From CAMREV01 sp051656125 (GTDB taxonomy: Bacteria; Bacillota_I; Bacilli_A; Mycoplasmatales; Mycoplasmoidaceae), in contig JBOGBH010000012.1 in assembly GCA_051656125.1 (NCBI GenBank), positions 62,001-126,000 on the forward strand: a stretch of DNA of 64,000 bases, in the 5' to 3' direction. Each line of letters starts with the position of its first letter. Position 1 is the first letter of the stretch. Made by a program: the position numbers and the translations under genes. The notes below the pieces were generated by a model. The model was given only the letters and a program-made list of their open reading frames with translations, was not told where the DNA came from and ran no database searches. Shown here piece after piece: positions 21,615 through 32,267 of this stretch.

Positions 21615-22751
21615 TTATTCAGCTTCTCTTTTGAATAATCTTTTTAATAGTTTTTCTAAGTCTTTGTCTTCATAGTCCATATCCATTGAACCAATGTTAT
21701 AGTTTAATGCTGTAGCTTCTTGTTGAGCAGTATTATCTTTATTTATATCTTTATAAGTATTAAATCAATCGATAATATCTATTTTCTTTACATTTTTATA
21801 TAAAGGTTCAAGACCAATTCTATCTAATCTATCATTTGCATAATATTTCATAAATACTTCAAATACTTCTTTTGTTAAAGAAGGAATTGGTCCAAAGCTT
21901 AATAAATAATCTCCTCATCTAACTTCATCTTCTACAATTTCTTCTACTATCTTATAACATTCATCTTTAAATCATGTTGATTTAAATAAGTGAGTAAAAC
22001 CTTCTGATTCATCTCTTTTTAAAATATTAATTAATCCCCCAACAACAGCAACATGCATATCTTCATCAAAGTTAATTAATTTAATAATTTTAGTAACTCC
22101 AGGAATAGCATCTTGATATGCATTGTTTATCATATATGTAACCATGAATGATATGTAAAATTTTAATCCTTCTAAAAAGAAAATGTGAATTAATAGTGTT
22201 AAAATTTTTTGTTTTATTTCATCATCACTAAAAGTTAATTCTTTATTAAGATATTTTTTAACAACAGAATAAGCTTCTATTTCTTTATCAGTTCTATTTT
22301 TAATCATTGGAATGTCATATATTCTGTCAAATATCTCTGTTGCATTTGAAGAAAACATTTCTCTAATAATATGAGAATAAGATAATGAATGAATTAATTC
22401 AAAATATGCTTGAGATTTAAAAACAGATTCTCACTCACTTGAAGTAACTAATTCAGACATTACACTATCTAAACCACGATTTTGAACACTATCCATAAAA
22501 GTTTGAAATAAAAGGTTGTTAATAAACACTTCTTTTATATGTTCAGGTAAATCCTTAAAATTTTCTCTATCAGAAATCATTGATATTTCTTCTGGTGTTC
22601 AAAAAGCTTGTCTCATAGATTTTTCAATTACCATTGAAAAAGGGTGCTTATAAACATCATAACGTTGAAATCCATTATATTGCCCTAAAAATATTTTAAT
22701 ATCCTTTGTTGGAACAACTAAGTCCAAGTCTACTATTTTGTTTTTTTTCAT
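21615..22751 (-). CDS. nrdB: Class I ribonucleotide reductase, small subunit (NrdB-like)
   Basis: 378 residues, similar to NrdB over the full length. All dimetal ligands and the radical Tyr can be placed: D87 (MDSVQ), E118 and H121 (FELIH), Y125 (SLSY), the Glu of FLEGLKFY, and the Glu and His of DEDMH. It generates the tyrosyl radical for NrdA. The D87-to-E118 spacing of 31 equals that of E. coli NrdB. First gene of the nrdB-nrdA operon; no nrdI is adjacent. AAAGGA ribosome site. Confidence 0.92.
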
Positions 22752-22772
22752 AATTAAATCCTTTGGGTAATT

Positions 22773-22778
22773 ATTATA
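22773..22778 (-). promoter_or_regulatory. -10 box of the nrdBA operon
   Basis: TATAAT on the minus strand, 21 nt before the ATG. A TTGTAT hexamer upstream gives an 18-nt spacing. Confidence 0.55.
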
Positions 22779-22814
22779 TAGATGTTATGCAAAAATATAC
22801 AAAATATTTTTTAA

Positions 22815-22843
22815 TTGTAATATTTTTCTTAGTATTGTATAAT
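22815..22843 (+). promoter_or_regulatory. Promoter of the small three-helix protein at 22886
   Basis: TTGTAA (22815-22820) and TATAAT (22838-22843) are separated by 17 nt; a GAAAGG ribosome site and a GTG start follow. Confidence 0.6.
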
Positions 22844-22885
22844 TAGAGCAATAAATATCAAAAATGTTTATTAGAAAGGGTTCAC

Positions 22886-23251
22886 GTGAAAAAAATATTT
22901 AAAATTGTGTTTTCATTAGCATTTTTAGCATTATCTATTATTTGAGTATTGTTCGCACTTGAAATGCTTTATCCACAAGATAATTCAATATTCTCAGGTT
23001 GAGATTGATTCGTAGAAGATTTATTGCCAAGAATAAATGCATCATATGAAAATCATCCACGGGGTCGTGAGGGATTCGAGTTAGTCGTATATTCTGGTTC
23101 AATATTCTTGGTTTATACATCTGCAATTTTCTTAATATCTAAAATACCAGTTATTGGAAAATTTATTAAATATCTAACTAGTTTTATTGGATTCTTATCA
23201 TTTGCATTAGTTGTAATTGGTGTTCTTTTATGAACTGGGGTTATTCAATAA
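22886..23251 (+). CDS. Small membrane protein, three helices
   Basis: 121 residues from a GTG start with a GAAAGGG site in front. Hydrophobic segments lie at about residues 4-28, 62-85 and 92-115. The loop between the first two contains the conserved-looking PRINASYENHPRGREGFEL. Several Trp are TGA-coded. I do not recognise the family. A strong terminator follows directly, so it is a single-gene unit. Confidence 0.65.
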
Positions 23252-23257
23252 TAACTT

Positions 23258-23304
23258 TATAAAATAAAAATATTGGTTAATTTAATCAATATTTTTATTT
23301 TATA
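23258..23304 (+). terminator. Long terminator hairpin that overlaps the next promoter
   Basis: Arms of 23 nt (23258-23280 and 23282-23304) pair with a single G-T wobble and almost no loop, ending in a T-rich arm. The last bases are also the -10 box of the following gene. Confidence 0.7.
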
Positions 23305-23306
23305 AT
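23301..23306 (+). promoter_or_regulatory. -10 box of the MATE-like gene, leaderless type
   Basis: TATAAT ends only 8 nt before the ATG at 23315. Transcription would start at or within a few bases of the start codon, and no ribosome site is present. Confidence 0.5.
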
Positions 23307-23314
23307 AGTTTAGT

Positions 23315-24979
23315 ATGAGCAATCAAAAATCTAAAACAAGAAAATTCCTTTTTTTAAAAGAAAATACAAATTATAGTGAACCTTTAATAAAAAAATTTTT
23401 TAAAATTTTTTTTGTATATTTTTCATATATGCTTACAATTGTCTTTCATAATTTAATTCCATTAGCAATAAATAGTGTTGATGCAATAAATAGTGTAAGT
23501 GGGGGGTTGGTTTCTCAATCAATTGGTTATACACAACCAATAAGTTTTTTTTCAATAACAATTATTGTTATGATTTCTGTTCAAATACTAACAATAACAA
23601 AAAATAATTTTAAAAGTGATAGTAAAAGAGATTATTTTAAAGAAATAATAAATACAGGTTCAGCTACATTATTAATGGTAGGAGTAGCTATTGCAATAAT
23701 TTTTGGATCAACAATGTTACTTTATTCCGAATATGCTATTGCTGCATCTTCGCATACTCATAATGCGGAAATTTCAAAATTTATTAATGAATATTCATCA
23801 ATGATGATTTTAAATTTATTTTTAGTTGCTGCAAGTATATATTACACATTTATATTGCTTGAATATAGGTTTCATCTTAGAATAATAATTTTAATTCAAT
23901 TATTGCATTCCTTATTAAGTATTGGACTAAGTGTATTATTTCTTTTTTATACTGATTTATCACCTGCAATATCTTTGCCACTATCATCAATAATATTAAA
24001 TTTAATTTATGTAGTAATTATTCTATTTATATTTTATTCTTATGTCGCTAATTGAAAAATATATGATTTTAATTTTGATAAAGCAATTTTTAAAACAATT
24101 ATTAATGGAATATATAATTTGTCAATCTATATGCTTGTTTATAGTTTAACAATGATAGCTCAGATGATATTAATTACCTTTATTAATGTAAATGATCCAA
24201 ATTTGGTTTATTTGTACACAAAAGATGGTGAGTATCTAATTATTATGTCCAGAATTGTTATTTATTCAATTATAAATTTATTAATTACAATTTCGAGATC
24301 TATGGGAAGAGCAATAAATTTATATCATGATCAACCAAAGTTAAATTTAAAGCAATCTGAAAAACAATTTAAGGAAGCAATAAATTTTGCTATAAAGGTC
24401 ACGATAATATTTTTATTAGTTGGTTTAATTATTTCAACTTTTATTGTATATTTAGCTGACTTACTTTTTAGTAATCAAAGTTGGGCACAACAAATAATTC
24501 CGTCTGAAATTGCATTAACTATACCATTTCCTCATGCTGAAGATGTCAGATATATAGACATAATTAAGAAATTCATTTATGAAGGATTCTTATTATCTTT
24601 AACTGCTCAAACAATTCAAAGTATAGCAATCAATACTAGAAATGCTGCTTTCTATAATTTCAAAAGAAAACTAAGAGTTTTTTGAATTATTTTATTAAAC
24701 TTCTTTATTATTGAAGGAATAGCAAGTTATTTCTTGGGAGTTGTTATGCAAAGAGAATTACCAGGAATGATTGGGTTTGCAATAGCACAAATAATGAACG
24801 CTACAGCTGCACTAATAACAGTTTTAGTAGGAGTGTTTTATTGTAAAAATAAACTTATCAATGATATTTTAAAATCAAATAATAAAGATGCTTTAAATCC
24901 TGTTTATAAGCATAAGTCTATTAAAGAATATATAATTAATAGAAAAGAAAAAAGATTAACTTGCATTGATTGCTGTTAA
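23315..24979 (+). CDS. MATE-like multidrug/toxic-compound transporter
   Basis: 554 residues with about 12 hydrophobic segments in two halves and no signal peptide. The first half begins at IFFVYFSYML near residue 31. The central loop includes RSMGRAINLYHDQPK, and the second half ends with LITVLVGVFYC. The layout and size match the MOP/MATE-like transporters annotated in mollicutes. Motifs are weak, so substrate and direction are not stated. The C-terminus is cytosolic and ends in LTCIDCC. Its stop overlaps the convergent peroxidase gene by 4 nt. Two TGA codons are Trp. Confidence 0.65.
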
Positions 24980-25446
24980 TCTTTTTTTAATTCTATATTA
25001 ATTTTTGGTTCAATTTTAATTGGCTTAACTATTGAGCTAAATCTTTCAATTACTTCACCATTTTTATTAATTAAAAATTTCTCAAAATTTCATTTAACAT
25101 TTTTATTTTTATAATGAGATATTAATCAACTATATAAAGGCGATATTTCATCTCCCTTAACTTTTAATGTAGCAAACATTTCAAACGTTACATTATATTT
25201 CGTTGAACAAAAATTTTTAATTTCGCTTGAGTCTTTAAATTCTTGTTTAAATTGATCAGATGGAAATCCTAATATACAAAGACCTTGATCTTTATATTTT
25301 TGATGAAGTTGTTCTAGGCCTTCATATTGCTTTGCAAAACCGCATTTGCTTGCAACATTGACTATTAAAACAACTTTGTTTTTGTATTTAGAAAAATCAA
25401 CTTCTTCTCCATCAATGTTTTTCATTTTAAATTCATATAAATTCAT
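24976..25446 (-). CDS. Glutathione peroxidase-family (thiol) peroxidase
   Basis: 156 residues. NVASKCGF carries the peroxidatic Cys35 in place of selenocysteine. GFPSDQF holds the conserved Gln (the usual CN is SD here). FCSTKYNVTF contains the position of the resolving Cys in thioredoxin-dependent members. KWNFEKFLI supplies the conserved Trp-Asn-Phe, its Trp being TGA-coded. It should reduce hydrogen peroxide or lipid peroxides with thioredoxin. AAGGAG site; it directly follows trhP2 in the same orientation. Confidence 0.9.
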
Positions 25447-26646
25447 CTATAACTCCTTGTTAGATATTCTTATTATATCTAAATATGATAGCTTGTCATT
25501 TCCAATAATTTTTATTTTATATTTTTTCATCGGTGTAACTACAACATCAATATTAATTCCATCTTCATTTGTAATTTCAGATATTTTAAATTTAAAATTT
25601 TCATGATTATAACTAATGCATTCAAAATCGCAATTTTTATTAAAATTATTTTTAGCAGTAACTAAATAATAATTATTATTTAAATCTTCTTCAACAATGA
25701 AAGCAAAATTTTGATTCACCTTTCTTTCATCAGAAGAGTATAACATTTTACTATAGTCAGCATTTCCATCAAAATAAGCGTTTGAAGTAAGTCTATTTTC
25801 TGCTTTTTTAGTTTCATCAACATATGCTTTATTGACTATATTATTTTCCTTAAATTCATTAATAGCTTTTTTGTATGAAGAAACAATTGTTGCAATGTAA
25901 TGGACCGACTTCATTCTTCCTTCAATTTTAAATGATGCAATATCTAGTCTTAATAATTTATTTAAATCTTCAATTAAATTCATGTCTTTTGCTGACATTG
26001 TAAAGTTTTCAATTTTTTTACTATTATTATTAACTTTATAATTTCATCTACATGAATGAGCACATCCACCAACATTAGAATCTCTATAAGAAAAATTATT
26101 TGACATAGTGCATCTTCCAGAATATGAAATACAAACAGCGCCATGAATGAAATATTCGATTTCAATTAAATCTTTTGTATTGCTGACTATTTTTTCTAAA
26201 TTATTGTAATCTACTTCTCTTGCTAAAACTACTCTTTCTGCATTGTTTCTTTTTCAAAAAAGAGCAGCTTTAGAATTTGAAATAGACTGTTGAGTAGAAA
26301 TATGAATTGGCATATTAGGATCAATTTCATTAATTGATTTAATAATAAAGGGGTCTGCACATATTATTCCATCTACTTTACATTCAGAAATTTTTTTAAA
26401 ATAATTAGCAAAACCAGGAACATGAGCATTTCTACAAATTATATTTAGCACAACATATACTTTTTTATTATTTCCATGAGCATATTTTGTTATTAATTCT
26501 ATTTCTTTAATATCAAAGTTTGATGCTCTTGCTCTTAATGAATATGCTTTTGGACCAATATAGATGGCATCTGCTCCATAGTTTAGTGCAATTATTGCTT
26601 TTTCATAATTGCCGGCTGGAGCTAAAAGTTCATGCTTAGTCTTCAT
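25447..26646 (-). CDS. trhP2: Peptidase U32-family tRNA hydroxylation protein TrhP2
   Basis: 399 residues. It starts MKTKHELLAPAGNYEKA, the classic U32 opening, and carries the U32 signature HGAVCISYSGRCTMS near residues 162-176. GGCAHSCRWNY near 190 completes the cysteine set that binds an iron-sulfur cluster. Family members (B. subtilis TrhP2/YrrO, E. coli TrhP) make 5-hydroxyuridine at wobble position 34 of tRNA. Its start overlaps the end of trhP1 by 11 nt. The order alaS-ruvX-trmR-trhP1-trhP2 supports this role over a collagenase-like protease. Confidence 0.85.
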
Positions 26647-27550
26647 AATCTTCCTTCTCCATTTGAGGCATTTCTTTAAAATTTCCTAAAAATGATTTAG
26701 AAATTGGAAATTCATTTTCCAAATTTTCTAATTGTTTTAGATCTTTTTCATTAATTTCCATATTTGTAACAATCTTTTTGTAAATATCAAAAACTTTTAA
26801 AGTTCAATTTTCATCTCTAAAAATGTTGTCAATTAAAATGCTATCTAATTTAAAACCATTTAATTCAGGTATCAAATCATATATGCACAATGTAAAACCA
26901 GAATACATATGTGTGCCTGTTTGATCTTCTTGAATTAGGTTAGGCATTTTTCTTTTTTCTTCTTGAATTACTAAATAATTTAGTTTATCCAATTTTTGCT
27001 TTTTTAGTTCTAAGTACTTTTTAAAATTTGAAACCATTGGTCATTTTGAATGCATAAAAAATGTGAAACCATGTGCTTGAATTTCAATCTCAATATTTTC
27101 TTTATCTTCTAAGATTTTTTTGATTTCTAGTTTTGTCATTTCTCTTGCTAAAGATATTTTTTCAATATTGTTTTTTCTAAAAAAATCTAATTGTCCATAA
27201 TTAGTGTTTAATGTCTCTGGATTATAGTGAAATTTAAATTTAATTTCTTTTTCATAACAAATTTGTAATATAGCATAGTCATGAAAACATAATTCATCAA
27301 TGTCTATTTCTGATAAATTAGTTAGTAAATTTTCAAGCATTGGGATTTCTTCTTCAGAATATAAATTGTTTAGAACAACAGATATTTTTGAATCCTTTTT
27401 TATTGATACTATCTTTTTTAATGTTTCTAAATCAATATATTTATTAAACCTACAAGAAAAATTATTTATACCAAAGTATAATAAATCAGCTTTTCTATCA
27501 ATTAGTTTTTTGGCCATTTCCAAATCATCACATTTAATAGCTATTTTCAT
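26636..27550 (-). CDS. trhP1: U32-like tRNA hydroxylation partner TrhP1
   Basis: 304 residues, starting at MKIAIKCDDLEMAKK rather than at an upstream in-frame ATG-less extension. The chosen ATG overlaps the end of trmR by 17 nt and has GAAAGAAGAA in front. The barrel pattern (DLLYFGINNFSCRF, HGFTFFMHSKWPM) is that of the shorter, diverged U32 subunit YrrN. It lacks the GGCxxxC cluster of trhP2. It probably acts with TrhP2 in forming hydroxyuridine on tRNA. Trp at two sites is TGA-coded. Confidence 0.75.
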
Positions 27551-28100
27551 AATTCTTCTTTCTTTTGCAAATTGCGATTCCGTCATCAATATCAATTATA
27601 GATATTTCCCAATCATTTAATCCATTTAAATATAATCTAAAATTTTCTGCTTTTTTTAATAACGAATCGTTATTTTTTGTTTTATTTATGAACTTTAAAA
27701 ATATGTTGTCAATTATAATTATTCCATCTTCATTAAGAAATTTTAAATATTTTTCAAATAGATCTTTTTGTTTACTTTTTGGTCCATCCAAAAAAATGCA
27801 ATCGTATTTTTTATTTGGCGAATATGAAAAAGCACATTCATTTAAAAAAACTAAATTTTCGTTTTTTATATTATTTAAACAAAAATTATATCTATCAATA
27901 TTTTTTTCAATTGATACTATTTTTATATCTGGCTTTTTACTTAAAAAAAACATTGAACTATATCCCATACCAGATCCTATTTCTAAGATTAATTTTACTT
28001 TTTTGTCAATTAAAATTTTTGAAATGTATTCTGCAGATTCATCTCTTAAAATGGGAATGTTATTTTCAATAGATATTGACTTTATTTTTTTAAGATCCAT
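27534..28100 (-). CDS. trmR: tRNA 5-hydroxyuridine methyltransferase (TrmR/YrrM)
   Basis: 188 residues, a class I SAM-dependent O-methyltransferase. Motif I is LEIGSGMGYSS near residue 39; DCIFLDGPKSK near 100 is the catalytic or metal-binding Asp region; IIIIDNIF near 128 is typical of the COMT-like family. In B. subtilis the same gene precedes trhP1 and trhP2 and methylates ho5U34 to mo5U34. Overlaps ruvX by 11 nt. Confidence 0.8.
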   Translation of the reverse strand: MDLKKIKSISIENNIPILRDESAEYISKILIDKKVKLILEIGSGMGYSSMFFLSKKPDIKIVSIEKNIDRYNFCLNNIKNENLVFLNECAFSYSPNKKYDCIFLDGPKSKQKDLFEKYLKFLNEDGIIIIDNIFLKFINKTKNNDSLLKKAENFRLYLNGLNDWEISIIDIDDGIAICKRKKNYENSY

Positions 28101-28503
28101 TGTTTTTTCCTAAATATCTATTTAAAATATTAACAGCACTTAAGGAATCCTTTTGATCCTTAATTCTATTGTTTTTATAACCAGCATTTTTTAATAAATT
28201 GATTGATTCTTTTGTAGAATTTTTTTCATCCAATAAAATAATTTCAATATTATCAATAGAATTTTTTAGTTCATTTGAAAATTCTCTGATTAACAAACTG
28301 GTTTCAGTATCTTCATTATTGTTATTCAAAGGTATCCCTATTACTATTTTAGAAATTTTTTCTTCAATCACAATTTTAGATATTTTATTAATTACATCAA
28401 AATTATTAGTATTAATTATCTTATCATATGGCATAACAATATCTAACAAACAAATTGCTAACCCAATTCTTTTTAAGCCATAATCTATTGCTAAAATATT
28501 CAT
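28090..28503 (-). CDS. ruvX: RuvX/YqgF-family RNase H-like protein
   Basis: 137 residues. ILAIDYGLKRIGLAI at residues 3-17 is the conserved first Asp motif, IVIGIPLN near 56 the second strand, LLDEKNST near 93 the Glu motif, and a late Asp lies in KDSLSAVNIL. The family acts in 16S rRNA 5'-end maturation or as a Holliday-junction resolvase. It starts on the alaS stop codon (1-nt overlap), a gene pair conserved in Firmicutes. Confidence 0.9.
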   Translation of the reverse strand: MNILAIDYGLKRIGLAICLLDIVMPYDKIINTNNFDVINKISKIVIEEKISKIVIGIPLNNNNEDTETSLLIREFSNELKNSIDNIEIILLDEKNSTKESINLLKNAGYKNNRIKDQKDSLSAVNILNRYLGKNNGS

Positions 28504-31259
28504 TAGTTTTTATTCAACCCTAAAAGAACTGATTTTATTTTTTCTAATGATTTAGTATTAGAAGTTCCACCTTGTGCGAAGTTTGGTTTTCCACCACCTT
28601 TTCCACCACTAGCTTTATTCATTCTTTGAATTATTTCATTTAAATTTCTTTTTTTATTATTTTCATTTTGAGCAGCAAAATACTGAATTTTATCTTCGTT
28701 AATATTTATAACAAAAAAAGTTTTGTCTGGTTTCTCATTAATAAGTTCTGTTAAAGCATTAACGATAACTTTGCTATCAACATTCTTTATTATTATTCCT
28801 TCTAAGAATAAAATTTTATCACTAAACTTTTCTTTAAGAGATTTAACTAGAAACAATTCTTTTTTCTTTTCATAATCAATTTTTAATGTTTCATAAATTT
28901 TCTTAATTTCTGATTCAATGTGTTTAATTTTTGAAAAGTGTTTATCTGGATGAACCAAGCACTCTCTAAATATAATTAATGCATCTGTAAATTCTTTTGA
29001 TCTAATATTCATTTTCTTATATTCCTTCATTCAAAAGTTAATATTGTCAGCAGAAGCTTCAATTGCATCTAGAACAAATTTTTTAACATTATAGTTTGTC
29101 GTAACAGCTTCAATCCTTCATGTATTTGAACCCCTTGTAAAAACATCTATAATCTTAAAATCTTGAATATTTTTAGTGTTTGTTAAATGAGTTCCTCCAC
29201 ATAATTCTGTAGAGTATTTACCCATTTTAATTACTCTTAAATCTCCATCAATTTTTTTATACTTATCTTCAAAGTAAGCCATTGCTCCAATTTTCTTAGC
29301 TTCTTCTAATGACATATGTAAAACTTCAATTCTAATTTCTTTTGCAATTTTGTCCTTAATTCATTCTTCAATTTCATCTATTTCTTTTTGAGTTATTTTT
29401 CTATTAAATTGAAAATCAAAAGTAAGTTTCTGAGCTGATTTAAAAGCTCCTTCTTGTTTAATATTTTTGTCTAATATATTTTTAAGTGCAGAGTGTAATA
29501 AATGCTCAGAAGTGTGATTTGCTGAAATTCTAACTCTATCCTTTTCATTTATAGAAATAAAGTAAGTTTTTGAAAGTTCTAAAGAAGCATTTTTAACTGC
29601 ATGAATATGTTGTCCATTAGGACCTTTAATAACTTCTACAATATCAAATTCTTCAATTTTTCCAGTATCATGAATTTGACCACCAGATGTTGCATAAAAA
29701 CAAGTTTTATCAAAAACAATATAACCATCTTTATTTTTTAGTTTTTTAACTTTTTTAAAATTGTTATCAAATAGTTCAACTATTTTAGATTTCATGTAAT
29801 AAGAACCATAAATAAATTCTGATTGAACATTTAAGTTTACTAATTCAGAATTTTGAATGTTTAATCCTGTTTCTTTTTTTGAGGATTTTGAAATTTCTCT
29901 ATGTTTTTCAAAGGCTTTATTGAATCCATCAAAATCAAATTTTATTTGTTTTTTATCTTTTATAATTTCGCTTTTTTTAACATTAAAAATAGAAGTTAAA
30001 ATTTGTAGTTCCTTATCATTTTCAATTTCTTTAATTATTTCTAAAGGAAAGCCATGAGTATCAACTAAATTAAATAATGTCTTACCATCAATTTTTCCAG
30101 TTGATGCTGCTTTTATAAATAAGCTTTTACAATTTTTAATTGTTTCTTCAAAAGCTTTATATTCTTTATTTAATACTTCAAGAATTAGTTCTTGTTTCTC
30201 TAATAAATAAGGATAATAAGCTTTCATTGATTTGATAACACCTTTTACAATCTCTTCTAATATATTTTCTCTAATAGATAAAATACTTAAAGAAACAATT
30301 GCTCTTCTAATAAGCCTTCTTAAAATATATCCTCTATCTTTATTTCCAGGAGTTATTCCATCAGCAATCATAAATGTAGCTGCTTTTATATGATCAGCTA
30401 TTACTATATAATTTTTATTAATATTTTTTTGCTTTTTAGACTTTGAAAAATATGCTTTTGAGTCATATTTATCATTTGTTTTTTTAGAGATAGCTTTTAT
30501 TATTGGTTCAAAAGAATCAATATCAAAGTCTGTTGGTACTTCTTGCATAATTGAAGCTAATCTTTCAAGTCCAGCACCAGTATCGATATTTTTTCTTGCT
30601 AAAGGAGTTAATTTTCCTTTGCCATCATTATTAAATTCACTAAAAACAATATTTCAAATTTCTACATATCTGTCATTCTCAATATCTTTTTCAAAAAGTT
30701 CAATTCCTTTTTTATTTGGATCATATTTAGATCCTCTGTCAAAGTAAATTTCTGTACATGGTCCGCAAGGCCCTGAACCAATATCTCAAAAGTTTCTATC
30801 TTTTCCACATTTAATAATATTTTTTTTTGCTATTCCTAATTTTAATCATTTATTGTAAGCTTCTTCATCATCTTTATAAACTGTAATATAAAGTTTTGAT
30901 TTTGGCATTTCTAACTTCTTAGTTAAAAAGTCAAATCCAAATTCAATTGCTTCTTCTTTAAAGTAGTCACCAATAGAAAAATTACCAAGCATTTCAAATA
31001 AAGTATGATGCCTAGAAGTTAAACCAACATTTTCAATATCATTTGTTCTAATACACTTTTGACTATTTGCTAATCTGTTTGATATAGGACTATCAACACC
31101 AGAAAAATAATTTTTTAATGTTGCAATACCAGAATTTATTAGTAATAAAGAATTATCATTTATAGGAACTAAAGATTGAGATTCAAGGATATAGTGTTTT
31201 TTGCTTTTAAAATATGATAATCATTCTTTTCTAATTTGGTTTGCTTTTAAGTTTTTCAT
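28503..31259 (-). CDS. alaS: Alanyl-tRNA synthetase
   Basis: 918 residues. Class II catalytic core: RKEWLSYFKSK near the start, RHHTLFEMLGNFS (motif 2) near 85, GPCGPCTEI near 165, and GAGLERLASI (motif 3) near 230. The editing domain has HTSEHLLHSALK and CGGTHL. The C-terminal domain ends in the glycine-rich GKGGGKPNFAQGG. It charges tRNA-Ala and hydrolyses mischarged Ser and Gly. Many TGA codons are Trp. It heads a five-gene unit with ruvX, trmR, trhP1 and trhP2; no T-box leader is visible. AAGG ribosome site. Confidence 0.97.
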
Positions 31260-31300
31260 TTTTATACCTTACATGTTTAAATATTGAATATTTTAGAAAC

Positions 31301-31306
31301 ATTATA
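31301..31306 (-). promoter_or_regulatory. -10 box of the alaS operon
   Basis: ATTATA on plus (TATAAT on minus), 41 nt before the start codon. The short leader of about 35 nt excludes a T-box. Confidence 0.5.
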
Positions 31307-31349
31307 GTTTAATTTTATCATTATTATGCGATGCTAAATTATTAAAAAT

Positions 31350-31376
31350 AAAAAACAGTTTTAGATACTGTTTTTT
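31350..31376 (-). terminator. Terminator of fruA-fruK
   Basis: Arms AAAAAACAGT / ACTGTTTTTT with a 7-nt loop. The fruK stop codon lies in the loop, and a T tract follows on the minus strand. Confidence 0.75.
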
Positions 31377-32266
31377 ATTTTTTCTAAATAGTAATTTGTT
31401 TTTTTAACATCTGATAAGTGAACACTTGAGACAGTTCCTAAAGAGCCAGCTGTTGCGAATAAAAGAGAATCTCTTAATGAAGCTCCTTCAAGTTTTTTTG
31501 CAGCAAATAATGATATCATAGTATCACCTGCTCCAACAGTACTTATTACTTCATCTGCTTTTTGTCCCTCAAAATGAATAAAATCATTATTTGCTAAAAC
31601 ACAAGATCCTTTAGAACCCATCGAAACAATAATATTTTCTGCACCCATTTCATAAAGTTTTTCCATGTGCTTTTTCACATCAGAAATTTCTTTAATTTTC
31701 TTATCAAAAAGATTTTCTAATTCATCAATATTTGGTTTTATTAAATATGGTTTAAATTTTAATAATTCAAAAATTATTTTTGAATCAATATCAATTACTA
31801 TTTTAACTTCTTTTTTACTTAAAAATTTTACTAAGTCTAAAATAGTTTTCTCTTCAGAAATTCCCATAATAAAAACTAAATCACTTGAATTTAATTTTTC
31901 AAGCTTCTTTTTTAGATCATTAATACTTTTGTCGTTTATTTTTGATTTAGGGCCATTAATTTCAAAATGATCATTTTTATCAAAATATTTTACATTAATT
32001 CTAGTATCTTCTTCTAAAGGAATATTAACTACATTTACTTTTTCTTTTTTAAGTAGATCATTAATTAAGTTTCCTGTTAGACCGCCTAAAAATGTTATTG
32101 CAGTATTATCATATCCATGTCTTTTTAAAATAATAGAAGAGTTAATTCCTTTTCCACCAGGCAGGATAGAAAAGTTGTCAATTCTATTTAATCCTTTTGA
32201 ATTAAATTTCTTATCATTGCTTATGTAATAATCAATTGACGGTGATAAAGTTATTGTATAAATCAT
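31361..32266 (-). CDS. fruK: 1-phosphofructokinase
   Basis: 301 residues, PfkB family. SILPGGKGINSSI at about residues 33-45 is the first PfkB signature and STVGAGDTMISLF near 245 the second, with the catalytic Asp in GAGD. It phosphorylates fructose-1-phosphate to fructose-1,6-bisphosphate. It starts 1 nt after the fructose PTS gene stops, which fixes the sugar and pathway. Confidence 0.93.
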   Translation of the reverse strand: MIYTITLSPSIDYYISNDKKFNSKGLNRIDNFSILPGGKGINSSIILKRHGYDNTAITFLGGLTGNLINDLLKKEKVNVVNIPLEEDTRINVKYFDKNDHFEINGPKSKINDKSINDLKKKLEKLNSSDLVFIMGISEEKTILDLVKFLSKKEVKIVIDIDSKIIFELLKFKPYLIKPNIDELENLFDKKIKEISDVKKHMEKLYEMGAENIIVSMGSKGSCVLANNDFIHFEGQKADEVISTVGAGDTMISLFAAKKLEGASLRDSLLFATAGSLGTVSSVHLSDVKKTNYYLEKIKNSI

Positions 32267-32267
32267 A

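Noticed and set aside
23050..23085. GC-richer spot with a GGGATTCGAGT-like string suggesting a tRNA T-arm.
   Set aside because: It lies inside the coding frame of the small membrane protein, and no acceptor stem or anticodon arm can be folded around it.
27565..28113. Long open frame on the plus strand opposite trmR.
   Set aside because: It is antisense to a conserved methyltransferase, has no ribosome site or promoter, and results from A/T-rich codon use on the other strand.
31260..31360. Leader of alaS examined for a T-box riboswitch.
   Set aside because: Only about 40 nt lie between the -10 box and the start codon, too short for a T-box, and no T-box consensus is seen.
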